Counted from the first letter of the stretch, positions 54,269 to 63,190 are shown. The stretch: DNA of 64,000 bases from Altererythrobacter aquiaggeris (GCF_037154015.1 NZ_JBANRL010000001.1:1240001-1304000); one strand, 5' to 3'. Made by a program: numbers and translations. The notes: generated by a model not told the origin, from the letters alone.

Positions 54269-55396
54269 ATGCGTGCCGAAGGGCAGGCCAATATTGACCG
54301 GATAAACGCTGCACTGGCACTTGTCCGCCAGTCGCTCGACTGGGACCGTGCCTTGCGCCGGCTCGACGAGCTCAATGCACGCGTCGAAGATCCGACATTG
54401 TGGGACGATCCCAAATCGGCGGAAGCGGTCATGCGCGAGCGGCGCCGTCTCGAAGCGGCGGTTGGCACGGTGAATGAAATTTCGGCCGAAATGTCCGATG
54501 CGGTCGAATTCATCGAAATGGGCGAAGCGGAAGGCGATGACGACATCGTCAATGACGGGCATGACAGTCTCCAGAAACTCGCGGATCGCGCAGATGCCGA
54601 CAAGGTTCAGGCTTTGCTGGCGGGCGAGGCGGATGCCAACGACACCTATATCGAAATCCATGCCGGGGCTGGCGGAACGGAAAGCCAGGACTGGGCCGAA
54701 ATGCTCCAGCGGATGTATTCGCGATGGGCCGAGCAGAAAGGCTACAAAGTCGAAATCGTCGATTATCATGCAGGCGAACAGGCAGGCATCAAATCCGCCA
54801 CGCTGCTGGTGAAAGGCGAAAATGCCTATGGCTATTCAAAAACCGAAAGCGGCGTGCACCGCCTTGTGCGGATCAGCCCCTATGACAGCGCTGCGCGGCG
54901 TCACACAAGTTTCAGCTCGGTCTGGGTTTATCCGGTAATCGACGATGATATCGACATCGAGATTAACGAAAGTGATTTGAAGATCGACACGTACCGCGCA
55001 TCCGGCGCTGGCGGCCAGCACGTGAACACGACCGATTCGGCAGTCAGGATCACCCATCAGCCAACGGGTATCGTCGTCGCCAGCCAAAACGATCGCAGCC
55101 AGCATAAAAACCGCGCCACCGCCATGAATATGCTGAAAGCCCGGCTGTTCGAACGCGAAATGGCCGAACGTGAAGCTGCGGCATCCGGCGAATATCAGGA
55201 AAAAACCGAAATCGGCTGGGGACACCAGATCCGGTCCTACGTTCTCCAGCCTTACCAGATGGTCAAGGATTTGCGGACAGGATACACTTCGGCCGCGCCC
55301 GATGCTGTGCTGGACGGCGCGCTGGACCCGTTCATTTCAGCGGCGTTGGCGCAGCAAGTGACGGGCGAGGCCGTCGAAGTCGAGGATGTTGAATGA
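54269..55396 (+). CDS. prfB: peptide chain release factor 2
   Basis: Releases polypeptides at UGA and UAA (375 aa). The GGQ peptidyl-hydrolysis motif is in SGAGGQHVNTTDSAV near residue 247. The codon-recognition loop reads LVRISPYDSAARRHTSF, with SPY where E. coli has SPF. There is no internal UGA or frameshift site near codon 25: the frame is continuous from the ATG, so the programmed +1 frameshift used by many bacteria is absent. The ATG follows a CGGAG site. Its stop overlaps the next ATG by four bases. Confidence 0.95.
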   Translation: MRAEGQANIDRINAALALVRQSLDWDRALRRLDELNARVEDPTLWDDPKSAEAVMRERRRLEAAVGTVNEISAEMSDAVEFIEMGEAEGDDDIVNDGHDSLQKLADRADADKVQALLAGEADANDTYIEIHAGAGGTESQDWAEMLQRMYSRWAEQKGYKVEIVDYHAGEQAGIKSATLLVKGENAYGYSKTESGVHRLVRISPYDSAARRHTSFSSVWVYPVIDDDIDIEINESDLKIDTYRASGAGGQHVNTTDSAVRITHQPTGIVVASQNDRSQHKNRATAMNMLKARLFEREMAEREAAASGEYQEKTEIGWGHQIRSYVLQPYQMVKDLRTGYTSAAPDAVLDGALDPFISAALAQQVTGEAVEVEDVE

Positions 55397-56130
55397 TTTT
55401 GCGTGCTGCATTTTGCATCGCTGCGCTGCTGGCATTGTCCGGTTGTAAACCCGCCGGGCCGGCGGACCGTCCCGATACCGCGCTCCAGTTCCCTCAGCCC
55501 GACCGGCCGGTTTCCGAATTGGGTTCGAACCAGTTTTCGACAGAAACCAAGCGCGACAGTGTCGGCGAAGCGCAAAAGGTGATGGATTTTGCCGAAATAT
55601 CTCCGGGCATGACCGTTGCGGATATCGGCGCCGGCGAGGGGTATTACACAGTCCGTCTGGCGGAGCGTGTCGGTAGCAAAGGCCGCGTGCTGGCGCAGGA
55701 TATCGACCGGGAAGCGCTGGAAAGGCTTGGCAACCGCGTGGAACGCGAACGGCTCGACAATGTGTCGATCAAGCCGGGGGATGCTGACGATCCGCGTTTG
55801 CCGCAAAAGAGTTTCGACCGTATTTTTCTGGTCCATATGTATCACGAGGTCAGTGAGCCTTATGCGTTTCTATGGCGGCTTTGGCCCGCATTGCGCGATG
55901 GCGGGCAAGTGATAGTCGTCGATATGGACAGGCCAACCGACCAGCACGGCATTGCGCCCGATTTGCTGACGTGCGAGTTCAAGCGCGTGGGGTTTGATCT
56001 TGTCACTTTCAAAGACAGTCCGGAACTGGCCGGTTATTATGCCCAGTTCAAGGCTGCTGCCACCAGGCCGGAGCCGGAAGATATCGAGCCGTGCCGCGGT
56101 AAGAACAGCGGCGGCAATGCCGGGGCCTGA
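55393..56130 (+). CDS. predicted lipoprotein with methyltransferase domain
   Basis: A 245-residue protein. It starts MILRAAFCIAALLALSGCKP, which looks like a lipoprotein signal with LSGC lipobox (cysteine near 18). After a short linker comes a class I methyltransferase fold: VADIGAGEGYYTVRLAERV near 75, a mid-domain VLAQDIDREALERL near 96, and GGQVIVVDMDRP near 170. SAM is not expected outside the cytoplasm, so either the signal is not used or the fold has another role. It overlaps the prfB stop by four bases. Confidence 0.8.
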   Translation: MILRAAFCIAALLALSGCKPAGPADRPDTALQFPQPDRPVSELGSNQFSTETKRDSVGEAQKVMDFAEISPGMTVADIGAGEGYYTVRLAERVGSKGRVLAQDIDREALERLGNRVERERLDNVSIKPGDADDPRLPQKSFDRIFLVHMYHEVSEPYAFLWRLWPALRDGGQVIVVDMDRPTDQHGIAPDLLTCEFKRVGFDLVTFKDSPELAGYYAQFKAAATRPEPEDIEPCRGKNSGGNAGA

Positions 56131-56164
56131 GCCTGCGGCAGATTTTTTAAGGAACCTGATTTCA

Positions 56165-57571
56165 ATGGCATTCAAGGGCATCAATCCGATCATCTATGGC
56201 GGCCGCGAAGTATTGCCGTTGATCGAAGGCGGCAAAGGCGTTTCGGCGACCAATCACATGAGCTCGGGTGCATGGGCGGCTGCCGGCGGCATCGGAACGG
56301 TCAGTGCAGTCAACGCCGACAGCACCGATGAAGACGGTAATATTATCCCGCAAATTTATGATGCGCCCACGCGCGGCGAACGCCACCAGCAGTTGATCCG
56401 TTACGGTATCGAGGGCGGCACCGAACAGGTTCGCAAGGCGTTTGAAATGTCCGATGGACGCGGCGCAATCAACATCAATGTGTTGTGGGAAATGGGCGGC
56501 GCGCAGGCTGTGCTCGAGGGTATTCTGGAAAACACCAAAGGCATGGTGACCGGCGTCACCTGCGGTGCGGGTATGCCGTATAAGCTGGCTGAAATTGCTG
56601 CAACATATAACGTCCATTATTTGCCGATCATCAGTTCGGCGCGCGCGTTTCGCGCGCTCTGGAAACGCAGCTATCACAAGGTCCCCGACCTGATGGCGGC
56701 TGTAGTGTACGAGGATCCGTGGCTGGCGGGCGGGCATAATGGCCTGTCCAACGCGGAAGATCCCCGCGTACCGCAAGACCCCTATCCCAGAGTAAAGGAT
56801 TTGCGCGAAACCATGCGCAAGGAAGGGGTATCGGAAGAAACCGCGATCGTCATGGCGGGCGGTGTCTGGTTCCTGCGCGACTGGGAAAACTGGATCGACA
56901 ATCCGGAGATTGGCAAGATTGCCTTCCAGTTCGGCACGCGGCCACTGTTGACGCAAGAAAGCCCGATCCCGCAGGGCTGGAAAGATATGCTTCGCACAGT
57001 CGAGCCGGGCGAAGTCCTGCTGCATAAATTTTCACCGACCGGGTTTTATTCTTCGGCGGTCAAAAACCCGTTCTTGTATGATCTTATGCACCGCAGCGAG
57101 CGGCAGATTCCGTTTACCAAAAAGGGTGAGGATGCCGGTTCGGTCCAGTTGAGCGAAGAGGGCAAAGGTCGCAGTTTCTGGGTCAAACCCGAAGACCGCA
57201 AACGCGCCAATGCCTGGATGGCCGAAGGTCACACCGAAGCCCTCAAAACTCCCGATGGCACGATTGTTTTCGTCACGCCCGGCAGCCGCGACACGATCCG
57301 CAAGGATCAGCAGGATTGCATGGGTTGCCTATCGCATTGCGCATTTTCGGCATGGAAAGATCATGACGATTATACCACCGGAAAACTTGCCGATCCGCGC
57401 AGCTTCTGCATCCAGAAAACCCTGCAGGATATCGCCCACGGTGGCGATACGGACGACAATCTGGCCTTCGCCGGTCACTCCGCATTCCGCTTCAAGCAAG
57501 ACCCGTTCTACAGCAATAATTTCACCCCCACGGTGAAACAACTGGTTGACCGGATAATGACCGGGGATTGA
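56165..57571 (+). CDS. nitronate monooxygenase-like flavoprotein
   Basis: FMN-dependent TIM-barrel protein of the 2-nitropropane dioxygenase family (468 aa), longer than classical enzymes (about 320-380 aa). Recognisable parts are SSGAWAAAGGIGTVSAVNAD near residue 37, MVTGVTCGAGMPYKLAEIA near 128 and IVMAGGVWFLRDW near 230 with IAFQFGTRPLLTQES. The C-terminal extension has a cysteine cluster, QDCMGCLSHCAFSAW near 382 and PRSFCIQKT near 415, that could hold a metal or iron-sulfur site. Substrate unknown; the neighbouring genes do not fix it. Confidence 0.8.
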   Translation: MAFKGINPIIYGGREVLPLIEGGKGVSATNHMSSGAWAAAGGIGTVSAVNADSTDEDGNIIPQIYDAPTRGERHQQLIRYGIEGGTEQVRKAFEMSDGRGAININVLWEMGGAQAVLEGILENTKGMVTGVTCGAGMPYKLAEIAATYNVHYLPIISSARAFRALWKRSYHKVPDLMAAVVYEDPWLAGGHNGLSNAEDPRVPQDPYPRVKDLRETMRKEGVSEETAIVMAGGVWFLRDWENWIDNPEIGKIAFQFGTRPLLTQESPIPQGWKDMLRTVEPGEVLLHKFSPTGFYSSAVKNPFLYDLMHRSERQIPFTKKGEDAGSVQLSEEGKGRSFWVKPEDRKRANAWMAEGHTEALKTPDGTIVFVTPGSRDTIRKDQQDCMGCLSHCAFSAWKDHDDYTTGKLADPRSFCIQKTLQDIAHGGDTDDNLAFAGHSAFRFKQDPFYSNNFTPTVKQLVDRIMTGD

Positions 57572-57684
57572 TGCGGGCAAGGCAAAGCCGGGCCGGCGCT
57601 ATGTGGGGCAGCGACAGAAAAGTTTGCTCAACCGATGCTGTAACGTGGCGGGCATAGGAATATACGCACGCTGGCCGCTGACCT

Positions 57685-58698
57685 TTATACCAGAGCGTCC
57701 AGCACCTGATCGGGGGGACGGTGTCCGTCGGCCCAGAAGCGGATATTGGCGATGACTTTTTCTCCCGAAGCCTCGCGCCCTTCGGCGGTGGCGCTACCGA
57801 TGTGCGGCAAGGTCATGATGTTCGGGTGCGCCAGCAGCCGCGGGTCAACCGCCGGTTCATCGGGATAGACGTCCAGTCCGGCGCCAACCAGTCGCCCGCT
57901 GTAAATCGCTGCAAGCATGGCTTCCTGATCGATCAGATCGCCGCGCGCTGTGTTGATGATTGCCGAACCGGGTTTCATCAGGCTAAACGTCCGCTCGTTC
58001 ATCATCTCATGCGTGTCCCGGGTATAGGGACAATGCAGCGTGACGATATCGGATGCGATCAGCAAATCGCCCAGGCTATCGACATATTTTGCACCCAGCA
58101 TACGCTCCAGCGCTTCGGGCAAGGGCTTGCGGTTGTGATAGATGATTTCCAACCCGAAAGCGCGCGCGCGGTGGGCGACCGCCTGTCCGATCCGGCCCAT
58201 CCCGACTATGCCCAGCGTCTTGCCGCCCAATTTACGCCCGAGCATCCCCGAAGGCGCCCAGCCGGTCCACTCTGCGCGGCGGATCAAAGCGACGCCTTCT
58301 CGGATACGGCGCGGTACACCGATAATCAGCGCCATCGCAAGGTCGGCCGTATCGTCGGTAAAGACGCCCGGCGTATTGGTGACCATGATGTTCCGGTCGC
58401 GCGCCGCCTTCAAATCGATATGATCGGTGCCCGCGCCAAAGTTTGCGATCAATCCCAACCGATCACCTGCCTCGGCCAGCATGTCGGCATCAATCCGGTC
58501 GGTCACTGTCGGGACAAGCACGTCCGCCGCATTCATCGCGGCAACCAATTGCTCGCGGGTCATCGGCTGATCGGCAGAATTCAGTTCGGTTTCGTACAGC
58601 TCGGTCAGGCGGGCTTCCACTGCCGGCATCAAGTGCCGCGAGACGATGACGCGCGGTTTACCTTCGACGCGGCGATTGGATTGTGCTGCTGTGTCCAT
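57685..58698 (-). CDS. D-2-hydroxyacid dehydrogenase (glyoxylate/hydroxypyruvate reductase type)
   Basis: NAD(P)H-dependent reductase (337 aa) of the D-isomer 2-hydroxyacid family. The Rossmann motif is LGIVGMGRIGQAVAHRARA near residue 160, the catalytic arginine in INTARGDLIDQEAML near 250, glutamate in DVYPDEPAVDP near 280 and histidine in TLPHIGSATAEGRE near 298. An N-terminal extension of about 15 residues precedes the fold. It probably reduces glyoxylate or hydroxypyruvate. It is divergent from the SH3 gene across 104 bases. Confidence 0.9.
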   Translation of the reverse strand: MDTAAQSNRRVEGKPRVIVSRHLMPAVEARLTELYETELNSADQPMTREQLVAAMNAADVLVPTVTDRIDADMLAEAGDRLGLIANFGAGTDHIDLKAARDRNIMVTNTPGVFTDDTADLAMALIIGVPRRIREGVALIRRAEWTGWAPSGMLGRKLGGKTLGIVGMGRIGQAVAHRARAFGLEIIYHNRKPLPEALERMLGAKYVDSLGDLLIASDIVTLHCPYTRDTHEMMNERTFSLMKPGSAIINTARGDLIDQEAMLAAIYSGRLVGAGLDVYPDEPAVDPRLLAHPNIMTLPHIGSATAEGREASGEKVIANIRFWADGHRPPDQVLDALV

Positions 58699-58802
58699 TA
58701 CCTTTGCGCTAGGACGCGGGGGGCAGGGTGGTCAAGCGGTCTTCGTAATGAACCGGCGGTTCGGGCTTGTCGCGGTCGCATCTGCGGCGTTAAAGACCAG
58801 TC

Positions 58803-59270
58803 ATGTCATTGCTTTCCAGAATCGCTATACTTGCGCTGTGCTTTTCCGCTGTTCCGGCAAGCGCACAGGAACGCGAAGTTCCCTATTGGGCAGCAATGCG
58901 CGCCAGCGAAGTGAATATGCGCGTCGGCCCGAGCGCGGATTACAAGATCGACTGGGTTTACAAACGCCAGGGTTTGCCGGTGAAGGTTGTCCGGCAGATG
59001 GAAGGCTGGCGCCTGATACAGGACCCGGACGGAGCGCAGGGCTGGGTGGTCGCGCGCCTTTTGACACCCGAGCGGGGCGCAATCGTTATAGGAGATGGTC
59101 TTGCAGAGATGCGTGCGGGCGCGTCCAAAACAGCTGCGCTTAAATGGAAACTTGAACCCGGCGTGGTAGGACGCCTGGGCGACTGCGAAGCTGACTGGTG
59201 CGAGTTCGACGTCGATGGACACATGGGCTGGGTCGAAGCGGACCGGATCTGGGGTGACGGCGAACCGTAA
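58803..59270 (+). CDS. secreted SH3-domain protein
   Basis: Periplasmic protein (155 aa) with a cleavable signal peptide (IAILALCFSAVPASAQ) and two bacterial SH3-like repeats: SEVNMRVGPSADYKIDWVY near 36 with DGAQGWVVARLL, and a second IVIGDGLAEMRAGASKTAA near 93 with DGHMGWVEADRIWG. Such domains bind peptidoglycan or peptides in other proteins. The neighbourhood with the divergent 2-hydroxyacid dehydrogenase is common in sphingomonads as I recall. Ligand unknown. Confidence 0.85.
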   Translation: MSLLSRIAILALCFSAVPASAQEREVPYWAAMRASEVNMRVGPSADYKIDWVYKRQGLPVKVVRQMEGWRLIQDPDGAQGWVVARLLTPERGAIVIGDGLAEMRAGASKTAALKWKLEPGVVGRLGDCEADWCEFDVDGHMGWVEADRIWGDGEP

Positions 59271-59335
59271 TCACCAGCGGAACCGGGATGGGCCCTGAAA
59301 TTCAGGCTCACCCCGTCCGGTGTCACCAGTGGCTA

Positions 59336-59749
59336 TCAGCTGCCTGCCCGTGTTACCGACCAGATTTCCTCGGCATCAGCCGTATTCGTCGCAGTCCAGG
59401 TTCCGTCAACTACTTCACCCAGAATAAAACAGCCGTCAGGAAATTCGCTGTCCGTATAAGTAAAACAGGCCTGGTTTTCGGCTTGTCCCATATCATAAGT
59501 GCCCGTGGCGACGACTTCGCCGTCAACCGTGTTTGTTACTTTTCCGTCATCGGTCAACGTCTGGGTTACGGAAGATCCGTCGGGCGCTGTGGCGACATAT
59601 ACCCCGGCAATCGGACCTCCATCGACAGCAATTTGTTCCGGTTCTGCCATGGCGGTAAGGTCAGGGCTTGTATCCCCCGAAGTGTCAGGCTCTGCTTGCG
59701 AACAACCGGCCAACGTCGCGACAGCGGCCAGTGCGATAATCTTCTTCAT
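59336..59749 (-). CDS. predicted lipoprotein, tandem paralogue B
   Basis: A 137-residue lipoprotein: MKKIIALAAVATLAGCSQAE with an LAGC lipobox. The mature domain contains KVTNTVDGEVVATGTYDMG, a cysteine pair (ACFTY and DGCFI) and a final TWTATNTADAEEIWSVTRA. The same pattern, in the same order, occurs in the gene just upstream, so the two are tandem paralogues. Start supported by a GGGGAA site. Function unknown; the short strand-rich domain could bind a ligand or partner in the periplasm. Confidence 0.75.
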   Translation of the reverse strand: MKKIIALAAVATLAGCSQAEPDTSGDTSPDLTAMAEPEQIAVDGGPIAGVYVATAPDGSSVTQTLTDDGKVTNTVDGEVVATGTYDMGQAENQACFTYTDSEFPDGCFILGEVVDGTWTATNTADAEEIWSVTRAGS

Positions 59750-59857
59750 CCGTGTTCCCCCATTGAAACTGCGTAATTTAATAACAGATGACCCGGTTTT
59801 GTAAGTGCGGGAGCGACGACCGCCGGCCATCGCTCCCGCAAATCGGGGCATTTGCGT

Positions 59858-60244
59858 TTATGCAGGCGCGCGAACGACTGTAACCACGCGGCCATCGTCA
59901 GACGTCGCGGTCCAACTGCCATCGGCAGCAGGTTCGGCATCCGTCCAGCATTCTGCGACAGATCCCTCTTTGGACGATGTGAAGCACGATTTGCCGTCCA
60001 CCCGGGCGAAAGTGCCTGTATCGGTAACCTCGCCATCGACCGTGTTGGTGAAGGTGCCATCTTCGGCGATTGTGGTCACACCGTTGCCGTCTTCGGAAGT
60101 GACATTGTAAGTGCCTGCCATACTCTCTTCAGCCGGTGCCTCGACCACGGCTTCTGCGACGGCTTCTTCGGCAGGCGCCTCGGTTTCAGCCGGAGAACAA
60201 GCCGCCATAAGTGAAACCCCGGCGATAATGGCAATTCTTTTCAT
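59858..60244 (-). CDS. predicted lipoprotein, tandem paralogue A
   Basis: A 128-residue lipoprotein: MKRIAIIAGVSLMAACSPAE with MAAC lipobox, then an alanine/glutamate-rich linker (about 22-45). The domain has TFTNTVDGEVTDTGTFARVD, a cysteine pair (SCFTS and AECWT) and WTATSDDGRVVTVVRAPA. It is followed by paralogue B after 108 bases. The ATG at 60244 has a GGGGAGGAA site. Function unknown. Confidence 0.75.
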   Translation of the reverse strand: MKRIAIIAGVSLMAACSPAETEAPAEEAVAEAVVEAPAEESMAGTYNVTSEDGNGVTTIAEDGTFTNTVDGEVTDTGTFARVDGKSCFTSSKEGSVAECWTDAEPAADGSWTATSDDGRVVTVVRAPA

Positions 60245-60335
60245 GTTATTTCCTCCCCATAAATGGAGTGGAGCAAATACCATAGTTGTGCCAACTATAC
60301 GAGTCTCGGGCAAGCAGACAAGAAAGTCGTTTTAT

Positions 60336-61532
60336 TCAAATGAGTTCGATGGCGACGGCAGTGGCTTCTCCGCCACCTATGCACAAGCTGGCAACGCCTT
60401 TGGTCTTGCCTCGTTCTTTCAGCGCATTGACTAGCGTTACGATGATACGCGTGCCGCTGGCGCCGATGGGATGGCCAAGCGCAGTGCCGCCGCCGTTCAC
60501 GTTGATCCGGTCATGCGGGATGCCGATATCTTTCATCGCAAAAATCGCAACACAGGCAAACGCTTCGTTTATTTCCCAAAGATCGACATCGCCGACAGAC
60601 CAATCCGCCTTGTCGAGCACTTTTTCGATCGCCCCGACCGGAGCAATGGTAAACTCGGAAGGTTCGCGGGCATGAGCCGCCATTGCGACTATTCTGGCGA
60701 TGGGCTTAAGGTCCTTGTCCGCCGCAACACTCTCGCGTGTCAGCACCACAGCGGCTGCCCCGTCGGAGATCGAGCTTGATGTTGCGGCTGTGATTGTCCC
60801 GTCCTTGGCAAAAGCGGGGCGCAGCGTCGGGATCTTGTCAGGATTGCCTCGGCCCGGCGCCTCGTCAGTATCGACAATCGTTTCGCCGCGGCGCGTGGTT
60901 ACGGTTACGGGCACCACCTCGCCCGCAAATGCGCCGCTTTCGATGGCTGCATTTGCGCGGCGTAGCGATTCAATCGAATAGTCATCCATGTCCGCGCGCG
61001 TGAGCTGGTAATCATTGGCCGTATCTTGCGCGAATGTGCCCATTGCACGGCCTTCCTCATAGGCATCTTCCAGCCCGTCGAGAAACATATGGTCGTAAGC
61101 CGTGTCGTGCCCGATGCGCGCGCCGGAACGGTGCTTCTTGAGCAGATACGGCGCATTCGTCATGCTCTCCATGCCGCCCGCAATCACCAGATCGGCCGTT
61201 CCGCTGGCGAGCGCTTCTGCACCCATGATGACTGTCTGCATACCTGACCCGCAAACCTTGTTCACGGTGGTTGCCTGAACGCTTTTGGGTAGTCCGGCCT
61301 TGATCGCTGCCTGACGGGCGGGTGCCTGGCCAAGGCCCGCGGGCAGAACACAGCCCATATAAATACGGTCCGCATCACCGCCATCGATTCCGGCGCGTTC
61401 AACCGCCGCCTTGACCGCAGCGGCGCCCAGATCCGTTGCCGATGCGTCGGCCAGTGCACCTTGCATACTGCCCATGGGGGTGCGCGCATAGCTGAGGATA
61501 ACGATCGGGTCGGCTGCGGAAAATGCGGTCAT
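60336..61532 (-). CDS. acetyl-CoA C-acetyltransferase (thiolase)
   Basis: Thiolase (398 aa) that condenses or cleaves acyl-CoA units. The acyl-forming cysteine is in TTVNKVCGSGMQTVIMGA near residue 95, the histidine in VNGGGTALGHPIGASGTR near 347 and the second cysteine in ASLCIGGGEATAVAIE near 382. NEAFACVAIFAMKD near 315 is also typical. Start ATG 61532; the frame continues upstream but overlaps the ALDH promoter region. It could serve beta-oxidation or polyhydroxyalkanoate and acetoacetate metabolism. Confidence 0.93.
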   Translation of the reverse strand: MTAFSAADPIVILSYARTPMGSMQGALADASATDLGAAAVKAAVERAGIDGGDADRIYMGCVLPAGLGQAPARQAAIKAGLPKSVQATTVNKVCGSGMQTVIMGAEALASGTADLVIAGGMESMTNAPYLLKKHRSGARIGHDTAYDHMFLDGLEDAYEEGRAMGTFAQDTANDYQLTRADMDDYSIESLRRANAAIESGAFAGEVVPVTVTTRRGETIVDTDEAPGRGNPDKIPTLRPAFAKDGTITAATSSSISDGAAAVVLTRESVAADKDLKPIARIVAMAAHAREPSEFTIAPVGAIEKVLDKADWSVGDVDLWEINEAFACVAIFAMKDIGIPHDRINVNGGGTALGHPIGASGTRIIVTLVNALKERGKTKGVASLCIGGGEATAVAIELI

Positions 61533-61707
61533 GAAGCTGGTCTTTCTGTTCGTACTGGGCGTTTGGCGCCGGGTCATCCGCAACCTAATGCTGCGCCGCG
61601 GCATTGGCAATGCACACAGGGTTGGCTGGCACGCTGCGGACATGGACACTTGCGCCGCATGGTGCGTTAGGGTCATAAAGTGGCAAGATAAAACCGGAGA
61701 TTTTCAG
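61533..61707. promoter_or_regulatory. divergent promoter region, thiolase/aldehyde dehydrogenase
   Basis: A 175-base gap between the divergent starts of the thiolase and the aldehyde dehydrogenase. No gene with a ribosome site is visible. Promoters of both genes must be here; exact -10/-35 boxes could not be assigned with confidence. Confidence 0.5.
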
Positions 61708-63135
61708 ATGACCGAAGCGACCCCGATGCAAATGGCGCTTGATGCCCAGCGTAATGCGTTCACCGAAGCGAGGCCTGAAGACCTTTCGGTGCGCCGCGAC
61801 AGAATAAAGCGCACAATTGCCCTGTTGGCCGATAATGCCGACGCGCTGTGCGATGCGATGAGCGAAGATTTCGGGAACCGCAGCCGCAAACAAAGCATGA
61901 TGACCGATATTGCCGGCACAATAACCTTCGGCAAATACTGCCTCAAAAACATGGACAAGTGGTCGCGGCCCGACAAGCGCAAACTCCAGTTCCCGCTCGG
62001 CCTGTTAGGGGCAAAGGGCGAAGTACGGTTTGAACCCAAGGGCGTTATCGGCATCCTGAGCCCGTGGAATTTTCCGATCAACCTGTCATTCGGTCCGCTG
62101 ATGCAGATTTTTGCAGCGGGTAACCGTTCGATGATCAAGCCAAGCGAGTTCACCGAAGCCACAAGCGAACTGAGCAAAGAGCTGGTAGAAAAATACTTCG
62201 CGCCGGAAGAGCTGATCGTGTTTACCGGCAGCCCCGAAGTGGCGCAGGAATTTTCCGGCCTTGCGTTTGACCATCTGGTGTTCACCGGATCAACCGCCAC
62301 CGGCCGCAAGGTCATGGAAGCAGCGGCGAAGAATCTGGTCCCGGTGACGTTGGAACTGGGCGGAAAATCGCCCGTCGTCCTCGGGCGTAGCGCCGATCTC
62401 AAAAAGGCTGGTGAGCGCATTGCGCTGGGCAAGATGCTCAATGCCGGGCAAATCTGTCTTGCTCCCGATTATATGCTTGTGCCCGAAGATCTCGAGGAGG
62501 GCGCAATTGCCGCCGTCGAGTTGAGCGCCCGCGAGATGTATCCCACGCTGCTGGACAATGATGATTATGCTTCGATCGTGACGGATCGTCATTTTGACCG
62601 GCTTCAGGATCTGGTGAAAGACGCGCGGCAAAAAGGCGCTGAAGTTATTGAGGTCAATCCGGCAGACGAAGATTTTTCAAACACCAATTCCCGCAAAATG
62701 CCGCTGACCATTTTGCGAAACGTAACCGATGATATGCTGGCCATGGAGGAAGAGATTTTTGGGCCGGTCCTGCCGATAAAAACCTACAAAGCGGTCGATG
62801 AGGCGGTTAATTACGTCAATCGGAATGACCGCCCGTTGGGGCTTTATTACTTCGGCACCGATGACAGTGAGCGGGAAAAGGTTTTGCAAGGCACTGCTTC
62901 GGGCGGCGTCACGGTCAACGATGTGGTGTTTCATGTATCGATGGAAGATTTGCCGTTCGGCGGAGTTGGCCCCTCGGGTATGGGGTCTTATCACGGTCCC
63001 GAAGGGTTCAAGGAATTCAGCCACGCGCGTAGCGTCTATACCCAGTCAAAACTGGATATTGCCGGTATCGCGGGCCTGAAGCCGCCATATGGCGCGAAAA
63101 CCGACAAGGCGCTGGCGATGCAGATGAAGAAATAG
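61708..63135 (+). CDS. aldehyde dehydrogenase, coniferyl-aldehyde type
   Basis: NAD(P)-dependent aldehyde dehydrogenase (475 aa), of the class without the C-terminal extension of true ALDH1 and close to coniferyl/long-chain fatty-aldehyde dehydrogenases. The NAD segment is GVIGILSPWNFPINLSFG near 112, FTGSTATGRKVMEAAAK near 193, catalytic glutamate in TLELGGKSPVVLG near 215 and nucleophilic cysteine in NAGQICLAPDYMLV near 249. Late FGPVLPIKTY and SMEDLPFGGVGPSGMGSYHG are conserved. The start was set at ATG 61708. Physiological aldehyde not identifiable. Confidence 0.92.
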   Translation: MTEATPMQMALDAQRNAFTEARPEDLSVRRDRIKRTIALLADNADALCDAMSEDFGNRSRKQSMMTDIAGTITFGKYCLKNMDKWSRPDKRKLQFPLGLLGAKGEVRFEPKGVIGILSPWNFPINLSFGPLMQIFAAGNRSMIKPSEFTEATSELSKELVEKYFAPEELIVFTGSPEVAQEFSGLAFDHLVFTGSTATGRKVMEAAAKNLVPVTLELGGKSPVVLGRSADLKKAGERIALGKMLNAGQICLAPDYMLVPEDLEEGAIAAVELSAREMYPTLLDNDDYASIVTDRHFDRLQDLVKDARQKGAEVIEVNPADEDFSNTNSRKMPLTILRNVTDDMLAMEEEIFGPVLPIKTYKAVDEAVNYVNRNDRPLGLYYFGTDDSEREKVLQGTASGGVTVNDVVFHVSMEDLPFGGVGPSGMGSYHGPEGFKEFSHARSVYTQSKLDIAGIAGLKPPYGAKTDKALAMQMKK

Positions 63136-63145
63136 CGGGCGCACC

Positions 63146-63180
63146 GGCTCCGCTCTGGACCGCGGAGCCACCCCGTTTTT
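63146..63180 (+). terminator. rho-independent terminator after the aldehyde dehydrogenase
   Basis: Perfect eight-base stem GGCTCCGC (63146-63153) with GCGGAGCC (63162-63169), an eight-base loop, then ACCCCGTTTTT. Ten bases after the stop codon. Separates the aldehyde dehydrogenase from the nuo operon. Confidence 0.8.
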
Positions 63181-63190
63181 GTATGAGAAG

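Noticed and set aside
57572-57684. tRNA or small RNA between the nitronate monooxygenase and the 2-hydroxyacid dehydrogenase genes
   Set aside because: No cloverleaf, T-arm motif or clear terminator could be found.
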